A stretch of DNA of 64,000 bases from Thalassospira lucentensis (GCF_032921865.1 NZ_CP136684.1:416501-480500), one strand, 5' to 3'; numbered from the stretch's first letter, positions 1 to 9,317 are shown. The notes: generated from the letters alone by a model not told the origin. Made by a program: numbers and translations.

Positions 1-542
1 TTTCCGATCTGGGTCATCATGCCACTATCGGCATCAAACGCGATGACAGTGCGCTGATCATGATTGGTGCCGCGACCGGTGAACTTGGCCAGTCGCTGTA
101 TCTCAAAACCATCGAAGGCCGCGAAGAAGGCGCCCCGCCGCCGGTCGACCTGAATGCGGAAAAACGGGCTGGTATGCTGGTGCGTGAACTGATCGAGCTT
201 GGTCTGGTCCGCACCTGCCACGATATCGCCGATGGCGGCCTTCTGGTCGCGGTTGCCGAGATGTGCCTTGCGGGCAATATCGGTGCCGACCTGCACCTGC
301 CCGAATCCGGTAGCGAAGTCGCATGGCTGTTTGGCGAGGATCAGGGCCGCTACGTGATTGCCACCCGCGATCCGGACAAGGTCCTGAACGCGGCGGGCAG
401 CGCGAATGTCGCCGCGGTCATCATCGGTCAGGCCGGGGGTGATGTGGTCACCATTGATGGTGGTGCCAAGGTATCCCTTGCCGAGCTGCGCGACCTGAAC
501 GAAGGCTGGATGCCGTCCTATATGGCAGAAGCCGTTCAGTAA
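1..542 (+). CDS. purL: phosphoribosylformylglycinamidine synthase subunit PurL, C-terminal part
   Basis: This is the 3' end of purL, whose product makes formylglycinamidine ribonucleotide from FGAR, glutamine-derived ammonia and ATP in purine synthesis. The frame is open from base 3 and ends with TAA at 540-542, so the gene starts before the window. About 179 residues are visible, including a Gly-rich stretch (IGAATGELGQSLY), the conserved CHDIADGGL segment and the C-terminal GRYVIATRDP region of the second AIRS-type domain. It is followed directly by a hairpin terminator, so purL ends its transcription unit. The identification is firm. PurS, PurQ and the N-terminal part are outside the window. 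Confidence 0.93.
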   Translation, partial: SDLGHHATIGIKRDDSALIMIGAATGELGQSLYLKTIEGREEGAPPPVDLNAEKRAGMLVRELIELGLVRTCHDIADGGLLVAVAEMCLAGNIGADLHLPESGSEVAWLFGEDQGRYVIATRDPDKVLNAAGSANVAAVIIGQAGGDVVTIDGGAKVSLAELRDLNEGWMPSYMAEAVQ

Positions 543-562
543 GCCGTCCAAACCGCAAACCC

Positions 563-600
563 GAAACCCCGTCAGAGAAATCTGGCGGGGTTTTGTGTTT
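563..600. terminator. intrinsic terminator between purL and the convergent regulator gene
   Basis: An 11-bp stem, AAACCCCGTCA with TGGCGGGGTTT, around an 8-nt loop is followed by TTTTGTGTTT on the plus strand. It lies between the purL stop and the stop of the convergent regulator gene, so it may serve both directions. Confidence 0.8.
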
Positions 601-619
601 TGACCCGGTTCAGTCCAAT

Positions 620-1435
620 TTAAGGCAAGCCTGCCGCCAGTTCCCCCAAGATAGCCGCCGTTTGGGCGTCGGCTGGCAACAGAGTTTCAATGGCAAGTTC
701 GGACAATGTGACTTCGACCGGGGTACCAAAGACCGTGGTTGTGCTGACAAAGCGGAATTCACCGGCATCACTTTGCAAAACCAGCGGCACGACAAGCCCG
801 GTCAGTTCTCCTGCCCCGTCAGCCATATCAGTTTCCGTCACCTTCTCGGGGGCCCGGTAACGGCTGGCTTCGTCATAAAGGCCGCGGAGCTTCGCATCTG
901 CTGTCACTGCAATCTGGCGACGCATCCGGTCCAGCAGATGATCGCGCCATTCTGTATAATTGACCACCCGGGGAGCCAACCCGTTCGGATGCAGACTAAG
1001 CCGCAAGATATTGACTGGCGGTTTGAGAAATTCCGGGCCAACCCCGCCAAGCAATAAGGGTACGATCCGGTTTGCGGCCACCATGTTCCAGTGCCGGTCC
1101 ATCGCCAGCGCCGGATAAGGTTCGTGCGCGGTCAGTATTCTTTCCACCGCCATTCGGATGGCTGCCGATTGGTCCGTGCCAAAATCATGGTCGGCATAAA
1201 TCGGCGCAAATCCTCCGGCAATCAGCATCGAATTGCGTTCACGCAGCGGTACATCAAGACATTCGGAAAGATGCAACACCATGTCGCGACTGGGTCTGGC
1301 ACGTCCGGTTTCAAGGAAACTCAGATGCCGGGTCGATATCTCCGCCTCGCTTGCAAGGTCAAGCTGGCTCATCCGGCGCTGTTTGCGCCAGACCTTAAGC
1401 ACAGTGCCAAACGGGTCGGGTTTCAGTTCGTTCAT
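620..1435 (-). CDS. XRE-type regulator with MmyB-like ligand-binding domain
   Basis: A 271-residue transcription regulator. Residues 10-65 form a helix-turn-helix of the XRE class (LGTVLKVWR-like helix, MSQLDLASEAEIS, then STRHLSFLETGRARPS). The rest matches the MmyB-like domain, recognisable by GFAPIYADHDF, the MDRHWNMVAAN segment and PVNILRLSLHPNGLAPRVVNY. The MmyB domain has a PAS-like fold in this family and is thought to bind a small hydrophobic ligand (family knowledge). The gene is divergent from the small membrane protein gene at 1573, with 137 bases between the starts, so that gene is a plausible target. No ligand can be inferred from the sequence. Confidence 0.88.
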   Translation of the reverse strand: MNELKPDPFGTVLKVWRKQRRMSQLDLASEAEISTRHLSFLETGRARPSRDMVLHLSECLDVPLRERNSMLIAGGFAPIYADHDFGTDQSAAIRMAVERILTAHEPYPALAMDRHWNMVAANRIVPLLLGGVGPEFLKPPVNILRLSLHPNGLAPRVVNYTEWRDHLLDRMRRQIAVTADAKLRGLYDEASRYRAPEKVTETDMADGAGELTGLVVPLVLQSDAGEFRFVSTTTVFGTPVEVTLSELAIETLLPADAQTAAILGELAAGLP

Positions 1436-1572
1436 CGGATCACCGTCTTGTTGTTAACCCAATCCTAGCATCAAACGAAAACCGCAAACATTACCTGTCA
1501 GGTAATCGTATCCCTTCCCGATCTTGGGCATGGTTGGCAGACCAAAACAACCCAACCAATCGAAAGGTCGAT

Positions 1573-1980
1573 ATGATGATAGTCAAAGCGCCCCATAAAA
1601 TGCTTAGAACGGTTTTGATGTTTGATGCGGCAACCTGTTTTGCTTTCGGCTTGCTACTGTGCCTTGGCGCAGGGCCCCTTACCAGCCTCTTTGGGCTGCC
1701 GACCGATCTGCTTCTGTTTGCCGGGCTTATCCTGTTTCCCTGTGCGGTTTTGATGTTTATCGTAGCAAAGCAGCCCAATCCCAGTCTGGCTCTTGTCTGG
1801 TTGATCATACTGGGCAATCTCGGCTGGGCTCTGGGCAGCATCGCGATACTGATCCTGCCGATTGGTGCCCCCACGGCCATTGGATATGGCTTTGTCATTA
1901 TGCAGGCACTGGGCGTACTTGGCATCGCGGCCTTTGAATATCGCACAATCGCGCGGCATTCCTTGTCGCCTGCCGCCTGA
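1573..1980 (+). CDS. small four-helix membrane protein of unknown function
   Basis: A 135-residue integral membrane protein with four predicted hydrophobic segments (about residues 12-32, 40-60, 70-90 and 95-115) and short polar loops. I do not recognise the family. I chose ATG 1573 rather than the in-frame ATG at 1534 because GAAAGG at 1562-1567 gives a ribosome-binding site with correct spacing, while nothing suitable precedes 1534. It is divergent from the MmyB-type regulator gene, and in many bacteria such regulators control the gene facing them (inference). The hydrophobic pattern and site support a real gene; no function is proposed. Confidence 0.7.
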   Translation: MMIVKAPHKMLRTVLMFDAATCFAFGLLLCLGAGPLTSLFGLPTDLLLFAGLILFPCAVLMFIVAKQPNPSLALVWLIILGNLGWALGSIAILILPIGAPTAIGYGFVIMQALGVLGIAAFEYRTIARHSLSPAA

Positions 1981-2026
1981 ACCCCCATGTCTTCTGGTGG
2001 GAGCGGAAGCATCATTAGGGGCCAGA

Positions 2027-2800
2027 ATGACATTTTCGGCAAAGTTCTTCGTCACATCTCTTTTCGTCGTCGGCATGGCCGTTCTGGCCGTGATGCCCGC
2101 GACGAAAAGTCATGCCGAAACCATTTATGTCGACGAGGCAAACCCGCCCTTCATGTATCGTGCCGGGGATAAGGCAACAGGTATCTATCCTGCGATGATC
2201 CAGGCGATTTTTCTTCATGCCGGGATTGATGTCGATATTGTCGCGGTACCATGGAAACGTGCGATTGAAAATCTCGATGCCAACAAGGGCGGTGTTGCCG
2301 GAATATACAAGAATCTCGAACGCCAGAAAAAATATTACTTCTCCGACCCGATCCATGTTGAACGGCTGATGCTTTATCACCACCGCGATATTGCCCCCAA
2401 ACCGGACGAAATTGAAGATCTGCGCGGCCAGACCGTTGGCGTCATTCGCGGATGGAGCTATGGGGATCAGATCGATGACGCACGCAAACGCGGCGTGTTT
2501 ACCGCATCCGAAGCATCCGGAGATGAACAGAACTTTCAGATGCTGTCGCTAGGCCGGGTTGATAGCCTGATTGCCATTCAGGAGGCTGGCGATGTCTGGA
2601 TCAAGCGGTTGAAGCTAGACGAAAAGATTACCCGCGGTGAGGAGCCCGTGCGTGAGAATACGACCTATATCGTATTCAACCGCGCCTCATCTGCGATTTC
2701 GATGATGACCGCAATCAATCGTTCGATCGAAGAGTTGCGCGAAAACGGCACCCTGCAACGCATCACCGAGGATGTGTTGCAGGGTGCAAGCAATTACTGA
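2027..2800 (+). CDS. periplasmic solute-binding protein, family 3 type
   Basis: A 257-residue exported protein. ATG 2027 follows AGGGG at 2017-2021, and the N-terminus is a clear signal peptide with cleavage expected after SHA near residue 31. The mature part has the features of the bacterial extracellular solute-binding family 3: an early NPPFMYR substrate-pocket segment, GIYPAMIQAIF, VPWKRAIENL, the YYFSDPI transition, DLRGQTVGVIRGWSYGD and a C-terminal region with regular helices. Related proteins bind amino acids or similar solutes for ABC importers. No permease or ATPase gene is adjacent, so it is an orphan here, and the ligand is unknown. It converges on mrp with 15 bases between the stops. 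Confidence 0.85.
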   Translation: MTFSAKFFVTSLFVVGMAVLAVMPATKSHAETIYVDEANPPFMYRAGDKATGIYPAMIQAIFLHAGIDVDIVAVPWKRAIENLDANKGGVAGIYKNLERQKKYYFSDPIHVERLMLYHHRDIAPKPDEIEDLRGQTVGVIRGWSYGDQIDDARKRGVFTASEASGDEQNFQMLSLGRVDSLIAIQEAGDVWIKRLKLDEKITRGEEPVRENTTYIVFNRASSAISMMTAINRSIEELRENGTLQRITEDVLQGASNY

Positions 2801-2815
2801 TCGAAAGCGGGCGAC

Positions 2816-4018
2816 CTAGCGGAAGCTGATTTTGGGGAACAGGCTTTTCTTCGGTGCGGTTTTCGGACCTACGCGTTCATCAATTGCCGCAGCAATCTTG
2901 TCGGCGATGGCAGCATAAGCCTTGGAATGTTCGCCGTCCGGATCGGTATGGATGATCGGTTTACCTTCGTCCGCGCCAAGGCGGATTTTAAGGTCGAGCG
3001 GAATTTCGCCAAGGAAGGGTACGCCAAGTTCGTCGGCGGCCTTGCGGGCACCACCGTGATCAAAGACATGATCGACATGGCCGCATTCCGGGCATTTATA
3101 ATAGCTCATGTTCTCGATCAGGCCCATCACCGGGACATTGACCTTGCGGAACATGTTGAGCCCCTTGCGCGCGTCAAGCAGGGCAATGTCCTGCGGGGTG
3201 GAAACAATCACCGCCCCGGTGACCGGGACGCGTTGCGCCATCGAAAGCTGGATATCGCCTGTACCCGGCGGCATATCGACAACAAGAACGTCAAGCTCGC
3301 CCCAGTCGCTGTCGCGCAGCAGCTGTTCAAGTGCGCCCATCGCCATCGGTCCACGCCAGATCACCGGCTGTTCTTCATCGACAAGGAACCCGATCGACAT
3401 AATGCGGATGCCAAATGCTGATGGCGGCACCATTTTGCCCTCCTTGTCGGAATGGGTTGGCTTGGCATCGCGAAGGCCCATCATGCGCGGCAGGCTCGGC
3501 CCATAAATATCGGCATCCAGCAGACCGACCTTCAGCCCCTTGGTCGCCAGCGACAGCGCCAGATTGACGGAGGTCGTCGATTTACCAACCCCACCCTTGC
3601 CCGATGCAACGGTGATGATCGACCGCACGGTTGGCAGTTCAAGCGGCTTTTGCGATGCCCCCTGCGGGCGTTGTCCGGCTTGCGGAGCGGGCCCTTGCGC
3701 CCCATGTGTATGGCCATGGGAATGGGGATGCGAATGACCACCTTGCGCCGGGGCAGAAGCCCCCTTCGGACGTTCTGCCGTAAGGGCCACACGGGCCGTT
3801 GTGACCCCGTTCACATCGGCAACGGCACGCTCGGCAGCAAGACGAAGGTCTTCAAGCGACGCCCCGCGCTGCGGGTCCACCGCAATCATGACATTGACAG
3901 TTTCGTCATGGATATCAATGCCTTGAACCATACCCTTTTCGACGATACTCTTGCCGTCAGCCGGATCGATAACCGTCGAAAGGGCTTCAGTAATGCGTTC
4001 CCGGTTGGGCGAGGTCAT
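2816..4018 (-). CDS. apbC: Mrp/ApbC-type iron-sulfur carrier ATPase
   Basis: A 400-residue P-loop protein of the Mrp/NBP35/ApbC family, which binds and transfers iron-sulfur clusters in the cytoplasm. Residues 5-80 form a MIP18 (DUF59) domain. Residues 92-130 are a linker with six alternating histidines (GHSHPHSHGHTHG). The deviant Walker A motif GKGGVGKST is at 140-148, followed by LLDADIYGPS (switch I region), VVDMPPGTGD (Walker B) and the cluster-binding CPEC pair near residue 310. The start is supported by GGAG about 8 bases upstream of ATG. It is divergent from hflK across a 276-base region. Confidence 0.93.
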   Translation of the reverse strand: MTSPNRERITEALSTVIDPADGKSIVEKGMVQGIDIHDETVNVMIAVDPQRGASLEDLRLAAERAVADVNGVTTARVALTAERPKGASAPAQGGHSHPHSHGHTHGAQGPAPQAGQRPQGASQKPLELPTVRSIITVASGKGGVGKSTTSVNLALSLATKGLKVGLLDADIYGPSLPRMMGLRDAKPTHSDKEGKMVPPSAFGIRIMSIGFLVDEEQPVIWRGPMAMGALEQLLRDSDWGELDVLVVDMPPGTGDIQLSMAQRVPVTGAVIVSTPQDIALLDARKGLNMFRKVNVPVMGLIENMSYYKCPECGHVDHVFDHGGARKAADELGVPFLGEIPLDLKIRLGADEGKPIIHTDPDGEHSKAYAAIADKIAAAIDERVGPKTAPKKSLFPKISFR

Positions 4019-4294
4019 ATTGCAGTCTCCGAAAATTGGCTTAAGTCCGTGATCGCACAGAACTTGCAGGCGCGTATCGTTGTTTTGCAGGGCAAGCTGT
4101 CATATAAGGCCTTAGGGCGTGGCCCCATTAATTACATGCAACGCCGTCCGGATAAAAGGATTCAGACGGAGCTTGGTGCGCAGATAGGTCAGATGACCAC
4201 GATAAGCAAGCAATAGGCATGTCATTAATGGGCTCATGTCCCAAGATCGGTAAGCATAAATAAACACCGAACGGCAAGAAGAGGAAGACACTCG

Positions 4295-5425
4295 ATGCCT
4301 TGGAATTCACAAGGGGGCGGCGGCCCCTGGGGTGGTGGCGGAAACAATGGCGGCGGCCGCAATCCGTGGGGACAGCGTCCCCAGGGTGGCGGTGGCGGCG
4401 GTGGTAACACGCCCCCCGATTTTGATGAAATAATTCGCAAAAGCCAGGAACGCCTCAAGCGGCTGTTCCCCGGTGGTGGCGGTTACAAAGGCTTTGTCCT
4501 GATTGGTATCGCCATAATCGGGTTGTGGCTTTTGACCGGTTTCTATCGCGTCCAGCCGGGCGAACAGGGTGTGACACTTCTGTTTGGCAAATGGGTTGGT
4601 ACAACCGGTCCGGGTCTGAATTATTTCCTGCCCGCCCCGATTGGCGAAGTGATCAAGCCGAACGTCGAACGCACCAACCAGATCGAGATCGGTTATCGTG
4701 GTAACGGTACCGGCACTGGCGGCGCGCGCGATGTCCCGGAAGAAAGCCTGATGCTGACCGGCGATCAGAACATCATCGACATTGATTATGTCGTTCAGTG
4801 GCGCATCAGCGATGCCGGTGCCTATCTGTTTAATGTTCGCGACCCGGAAAACACCATCAAGCTTGCAGCCGAAAGTGCGATCCGCGAAGTCATCGGCAAA
4901 ACCAATCTGGAAGAAGCCCTGACGGTCGGTCGTGTCCGTGTTGAAGAACAGACACGCACCCTGCTGCAATCGATCATGGACGGCTATGCTTCGGGTATTT
5001 TCATTGCAGAAGTGAAAATGCAGAAAGTTGACCCGCCGCGTGACGTTATCGATGCGTTCAACGATGTTCAGCGTGCCCGTCAGGACCGTGACCGTTCACA
5101 GAACGAAGCACTGGCCTATCGCAACGACATCATCCCGCGTGCAAAAGGTGAAGCAGAACGTCTGGTTCTCGAAGCTCGTGCATACAAGGATCAGGTTGTG
5201 AAGAATGCCCAGGGTGAAGCAGAACGCTTTATCTCGGTTTATAATTCCTATCTGACCGCGAAAGATGTCACCACACGTCGTCTGTATCTCGAAACCATGC
5301 AGGATGTTCTCAAGAACTCCAACAAGGTCATTCTTGATCAGAACGGTGAAGGTGCAAACGGCGTTGTTCCCTATCTGCCGTTGCCTGAAATCCAGAAACG
5401 CGCGAATGCAGGAGGCAATAACTAA
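4295..5425 (+). CDS. hflK: FtsH modulator HflK
   Basis: A 376-residue SPFH/band 7 membrane protein. The N-terminus is very rich in glycine, asparagine and proline (residues 1-45), which is typical of HflK. One membrane segment follows (about residues 67-85, KGFVLIGIAIIGLWLL), then the SPFH domain beginning VQPGEQGVTLLFGK and a long helical region with repeated GEAERL units. HflK and HflC form a large complex around FtsH and limit its proteolysis of membrane proteins. ATG 4295 has AGAGGAAG upstream. The stop TAA shares one base with the hflC start (TAATG), so the two genes are translationally coupled. Confidence 0.95.
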   Translation: MPWNSQGGGGPWGGGGNNGGGRNPWGQRPQGGGGGGGNTPPDFDEIIRKSQERLKRLFPGGGGYKGFVLIGIAIIGLWLLTGFYRVQPGEQGVTLLFGKWVGTTGPGLNYFLPAPIGEVIKPNVERTNQIEIGYRGNGTGTGGARDVPEESLMLTGDQNIIDIDYVVQWRISDAGAYLFNVRDPENTIKLAAESAIREVIGKTNLEEALTVGRVRVEEQTRTLLQSIMDGYASGIFIAEVKMQKVDPPRDVIDAFNDVQRARQDRDRSQNEALAYRNDIIPRAKGEAERLVLEARAYKDQVVKNAQGEAERFISVYNSYLTAKDVTTRRLYLETMQDVLKNSNKVILDQNGEGANGVVPYLPLPEIQKRANAGGNN

Positions 5426-6297
5426 TGGCTAGTCCTAAACTTATTGCTGCCGGCGTCGTTGTCGTTATTGGTGCCGTCGTTGCATCCATGTGCATGTTTA
5501 CCGTTCGTCAGGACCAGCAGGCGCTGGTGCTTCAGTTCGGTAATCCGGTCCATGCGGTTTCCGAACCGGGCCTGCATTTCAAGCTGCCGATTCAGAATGT
5601 GGAATATTACGAGCGCCGCATTCTTGAACTTGATCCGCCGGTTCAGCAGGTTCTTCTGTCGGACCAGAAGCGTGTCAATGTTGACAGCTTTGCCCGTTGG
5701 AGAATCGTTGATCCCCTGCAGTTCCGTCAGCGCGCAACCAACTCGGCGAACTTTGTTCAGCTTTTTGGGCAGCGTCTGAACTCGGTTATTCGTGGCGAAC
5801 TTGCACAGGCTCCGCTTGTGTCGCTTCTGTCGGATAACCGGTCGCAGATCATGGAGAAAATCCAGGCAACCCTGATCGAGCCGGCAAAGGAATTCGGCGT
5901 CGAGCTGATCGATGTTCGTATCGGTCGTACAGATCTTCCGCAGGAAACGTCGCAGGCGGTGTATAACCGTATGCGTTCTTCGCGTATCGCCGAAGCCGCA
6001 CAGCTTCGCGCCGAGGGTGAAGAGCTCAAGGCGAAAATTCAGGCAGAAGCGGATCGTGAACGCGTCGGCATTCTGGCCGAAGCCCGCCGTCAGGCAGAAG
6101 TTCTGCGCGGTGAAGGTGACGGTCAGCGGAACATCGTTCTTGGTGAAGCCTATGGCAAGGATGCCGGTTTCTTCGAGTTCTATCGTTCGCTGGAAGCCTA
6201 TCGCGAGGCACTTTCGGATGGTTCGACGATGGTGATTTCACCGGATTCCGAATTCTTCCAGTACTTTAACAACTCGTCGCCTGGCGCAACGCGCTAG
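5425..6297 (+). CDS. hflC: FtsH modulator HflC
   Basis: A 290-residue partner of HflK with an N-terminal membrane anchor (about residues 6-24), an SPFH domain (VRQDQQALVLQFGNPV onward) and a charged helical region with AEADRERVGILAEARRQAEVLRGEGDG. The start overlaps the hflK stop by one base, with GGAGG at 5411-5415 lying inside the end of hflK. Family knowledge places HflKC as a cap-like assembly enclosing FtsH hexamers at the membrane. A strong terminator follows at once, so hflK-hflC is a two-gene unit, but the Do-type protease gene is nearby, as in many alphaproteobacteria. Confidence 0.95.
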   Translation: MASPKLIAAGVVVVIGAVVASMCMFTVRQDQQALVLQFGNPVHAVSEPGLHFKLPIQNVEYYERRILELDPPVQQVLLSDQKRVNVDSFARWRIVDPLQFRQRATNSANFVQLFGQRLNSVIRGELAQAPLVSLLSDNRSQIMEKIQATLIEPAKEFGVELIDVRIGRTDLPQETSQAVYNRMRSSRIAEAAQLRAEGEELKAKIQAEADRERVGILAEARRQAEVLRGEGDGQRNIVLGEAYGKDAGFFEFYRSLEAYREALSDGSTMVISPDSEFFQYFNNSSPGATR

Positions 6298-6321
6298 ACA
6301 AACGGGTGCTGGACAAAGCAC

Positions 6322-6360
6322 TAGGGCGACCGGCATAGTGTGCCGGTCGCCCTTTTTTGT
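6322..6360. terminator. strong intrinsic terminator after hflC
   Basis: A perfect 12-bp stem, GGGCGACCGGCA with TGCCGGTCGCCC, is followed by six T residues at 6353-6358. It closes the hflKC unit. Confidence 0.92.
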
Positions 6361-6429
6361 TTGAAAATAATGTCCTGTTGATAGTTATATCGCACACAGG
6401 TTCATAGAAACGCCGGAACGTCCACGCCC

Positions 6430-6621
6430 ATGAAGGAACTCGTTACAGCTGTTCTCCTGGCCATCGCGCTGGAGGGAATGTTTTATTCGCTGTTCCCGGG
6501 CGGCGCCAAACGTGTGATGGAACTGGTGCAGGAAATCCCCGAATCCCAATTACGGATCGGTGGCCTTGTTGCCGCGGTCGTCGCCATCGCCGCGATCTGG
6601 GCTGTGCGGGTCTGGCTTTGA
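6430..6621 (+). CDS. DUF2065 small inner-membrane protein
   Basis: A 63-residue protein with two hydrophobic helices (about 3-22 and 42-62) separated by a short loop containing LFPGGAKRVMELVQEIP. This matches the DUF2065 family, small membrane proteins of unknown role often found beside hflC. It lies between the hflC terminator and the Do-type protease gene in the usual position. The short FPGGAKRVME segment is the family hallmark. Because the hflC terminator precedes it, it probably has its own promoter or depends on read-through. No function should be inferred beyond a link with envelope protein quality control. Confidence 0.82.
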   Translation: MKELVTAVLLAIALEGMFYSLFPGGAKRVMELVQEIPESQLRIGGLVAAVVAIAAIWAVRVWL

Positions 6622-6839
6622 AGATAAAGTTCGGGGCCATTTCGCGCATATTTGCGCCTTCTGGTGTGCAAACACAGAAAAACCCGGGCTCTTCCTTGAT
6701 TTTTCTCAGGCTTGCCAAATTTCTGACAAACTCGGCGCTAACTTGGCTAGTTAAGCGGTGCATGAACTATCCAAAAGAACAGCATCGCGTGCTGCAAAAA
6801 TTCAATACCGTGAACGCGGCAACGAACAGGATCAGACAC

Positions 6840-8339
6840 ATGCTAAAAGCATTATACAACCCGGCGCGAAGCAAATTTACGGCTGCGCTGGTGATTGTTC
6901 TTCTTGGCGTGACCAGCGTCTCGCAGATTGCGAACGCTCGCCCCGCTCCTGAAAGTTTCGCAGACCTGGCCGAAAAGCTTCTGCCCAGTGTGGTAAATAT
7001 CTCGACCAGTCAGATGGTGGCCGAACGCCAGGGTCCGGACTTCCAGTTCCCTCCCGGCTCGCCGTTTGAAGATCTTTTCAAGGACTTCATGGATCGCAAC
7101 GGACAAGGTGGTGGACAAGGCCAGGGCCAGACTCCCCAGCAGCGCCGTGCGACCGCACTGGGTTCGGGCTTTATCATCTCGGCTGACGGTTACATCGTGA
7201 CCAACAACCATGTGATTGACGGTGCCGACGAAATCACGGTGCGCCTGCATGATGGCGATACGCTTCCGGCGAAACTGATCGGTCGCGACCCGAAAACGGA
7301 TGTCGCACTTCTGAAAGTCGAACCGACAGAAGACCTGCCTTTCGTTAAATGGGGGGATTCAGACCATTCCCGCATTGGCGACTGGGCGATGGCGATCGGT
7401 AACCCGTTCGGCCTTGGTGGCACAGTGACCGCAGGGATCATTTCGGCACGTAACCGTGACATCAATCAGGGTCCGTATGACGATTTCATCCAGACCGATG
7501 CCTCGATCAACCGCGGGAACTCCGGCGGGCCGCTGTTCAACCTTGATGGCGACGTCATCGGGATCAACAGCGCGATCTATTCGCCGTCCGGTGGTTCGGT
7601 CGGGATCGGTTTTGCCATTCCCTCGGCAATTGCACAGTCGGTTGTCGAACAGCTCAAGGAATATGGCCGGACCCGCCGTGGCTGGCTTGGCGTTCACATC
7701 CAGACCGTGACCGACGATATCGCGGACTCGGTCGGCCTTGATGAATCAACCGGTGCAATGGTTGCCGGTGTATCCGAAGACGGCCCTGCAAAAGCCGCCG
7801 GCATCAAACAGGGTGACGTCATCCTGTCGTTCGATGGCAAGGAAGTCGAAAGCATGCGTCGCCTGCCGCGGATCGTTGCCGAAACCAAAATCGGCAAGGA
7901 TGTCGATGTGGTGATCTGGCGTGACGGTGAAAAGAAAACCGTTCAGGTCGAACTCGGCGAACTTGAAGAAGAAACCGTCGCAACCGCGGCAGAACCGGGT
8001 GAAGAACAGGCACCTGCCGCCATTGCCGAAGCTGAAATCAAGGCACTTGGCCTCAAGGTCGCCAATGTCGATGATGAACTGCGTCGCCGCTATAACCTTG
8101 CCGAAGGCACCGAAGGTGTCATCGTGACCGATGTGAATGGTGACAGCTATGCTGCAGAAAAAGGTGTCCGCCCGGGCGACATCATTATCGAGGCATCGCA
8201 CAGCTCGGTTTCGACCGTCGAAGAAGTAGCCGATGCGGTTAAAAAGGCACTTGATGATGATAAACGCACCATCCTGATGCTGATTGAAACCTCTGCAGGC
8301 CCGCGTTACTTCGGCCTGACCCTGAACAAGGAAGAATAA
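6840..8339 (+). CDS. degP: Do-family periplasmic serine endoprotease (DegP/DegQ type)
   Basis: A 499-residue trypsin-like periplasmic protease and chaperone. I chose ATG 6840, preceded by CAGGA with 9-base spacing, because it starts a good signal peptide ending ANA at about residue 33. The open frame extends upstream to a TTG at 6618 but gives no sensible N-terminus. The catalytic triad is visible: His124 in TNNHVIDG, Asp154 in KTDVALLKV and Ser228 in RGNSGGPLF. Two PDZ domains follow (about 275-370 and 410-495). A Gly/Gln-rich loop at 88-100 corresponds to the LA loop. The neighbours HflKC and DUF2065 suggest an envelope quality-control group. Whether it is DegP or DegQ cannot be decided from sequence alone. 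Confidence 0.92.
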   Translation: MLKALYNPARSKFTAALVIVLLGVTSVSQIANARPAPESFADLAEKLLPSVVNISTSQMVAERQGPDFQFPPGSPFEDLFKDFMDRNGQGGGQGQGQTPQQRRATALGSGFIISADGYIVTNNHVIDGADEITVRLHDGDTLPAKLIGRDPKTDVALLKVEPTEDLPFVKWGDSDHSRIGDWAMAIGNPFGLGGTVTAGIISARNRDINQGPYDDFIQTDASINRGNSGGPLFNLDGDVIGINSAIYSPSGGSVGIGFAIPSAIAQSVVEQLKEYGRTRRGWLGVHIQTVTDDIADSVGLDESTGAMVAGVSEDGPAKAAGIKQGDVILSFDGKEVESMRRLPRIVAETKIGKDVDVVIWRDGEKKTVQVELGELEEETVATAAEPGEEQAPAAIAEAEIKALGLKVANVDDELRRRYNLAEGTEGVIVTDVNGDSYAAEKGVRPGDIIIEASHSSVSTVEEVADAVKKALDDDKRTILMLIETSAGPRYFGLTLNKEE

Positions 8340-8366
8340 GGCCTTCGGGTTTTACTCTACGATGAT

Positions 8367-8400
8367 CAAAAAAGGGCGGCCCTTGCGGGTCGCCCTTTTT
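8367..8400. terminator. bidirectional terminator between the protease gene and serB
   Basis: The stem AAAGGGCGGCC with GGGTCGCCCTTT has a TTGC loop, with A residues before and T residues after. It lies between convergent genes and can work in both directions. Confidence 0.85.
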
Positions 8401-8426
8401 GCTACGCGTTTTTCTGACTGCCTGGA

Positions 8427-9317
8427 TCAGATCACAAAATCGGATTTGGCATAGCCCTGCAGATAAAGCAGTGCTGTCAGATCACTATGATTAATGCAGA
8501 TGCGCGCCTGTTCCTGAACTGCGGGCTTGGCATGAAAAGCCACACCTGTCCCCGCCAGCGAGATCATCTGCAGATCATTGGCACCATCGCCAACCGCAAT
8601 GGCATCCTCTACTCCAATCCCCTGCTCTGCCGTCAGTTTTTCAAGCGCATCGACCTTGGCCTGACGATCCAGAACCGGTTTTTGTACCTTGCCGGTCAGC
8701 TTACCGTCTTGGGTGATCAGAACATTGGCCTGGTCGAAATCAAAACCAAGTTCGCGGCGTACCGCGCCGGTAAAGTAATCAAAACCGCCCGATACAAGGG
8801 CGGCAAAGGCACCATTGGCCTTCATGGTCGCAACCAAGGTTTTCGCCCCGCCGGTATATTCAATTTCTTTCCAGGCTTCGGCCAGCATATCGGTCGACAT
8901 GCCATCAAGCAGCCCGACGCGTTCATCAAGGGCCGCCTCGAAATCAAGTTCGCCATTCATCGCGCGTGCCGTAATCGCGGCGACATGGTCCTTGACCCCG
9001 GCAAAGGCAGCAAGTTCATCAAGGGTCTCTCCCGTCACCATGGTGCTATCCATATCGGCAATCAGCAATTTCTTGCGACGCGTTTTGGCGGTCTGGGTCA
9101 CGGCATCGACACCAAGACCGGCATCACGTAACGCCGTATCGGCAATATCAAGGCTCAGCCCGGCAAAGCCGATATCGCACGCCTCGCGCGTCGCCAGCCA
9201 CGAAACATCCCCGACACGCGCCCCGGCCGCGGCCAGAACGGTTTTGGCACGCGCGACAATATCGTCACCTAGCGCGTTCGAATTGGGGGCAGCGATCAGG
9301 GTCAGGACCAGATCCAT
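8427..9317 (-). CDS. serB: phosphoserine phosphatase
   Basis: A 296-residue HAD-superfamily enzyme that removes phosphate from L-phosphoserine in the last step of serine synthesis. The catalytic DMDST motif sits near residues 88-92, the SGGFDYFT segment carries the motif II serine, the lysine is in the VDALEKL region, and GDGANDLQMI is the metal-binding motif IV. An N-terminal region of about 80 residues resembles the ACT-like extension of SerB. I chose the ATG at 9317 because AAGGAG lies 10 bases upstream; an in-frame ATG at 9338 would place that site inside the gene. It converges on the protease gene. Confidence 0.93.
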   Translation of the reverse strand: MDLVLTLIAAPNSNALGDDIVARAKTVLAAAGARVGDVSWLATREACDIGFAGLSLDIADTALRDAGLGVDAVTQTAKTRRKKLLIADMDSTMVTGETLDELAAFAGVKDHVAAITARAMNGELDFEAALDERVGLLDGMSTDMLAEAWKEIEYTGGAKTLVATMKANGAFAALVSGGFDYFTGAVRRELGFDFDQANVLITQDGKLTGKVQKPVLDRQAKVDALEKLTAEQGIGVEDAIAVGDGANDLQMISLAGTGVAFHAKPAVQEQARICINHSDLTALLYLQGYAKSDFVI

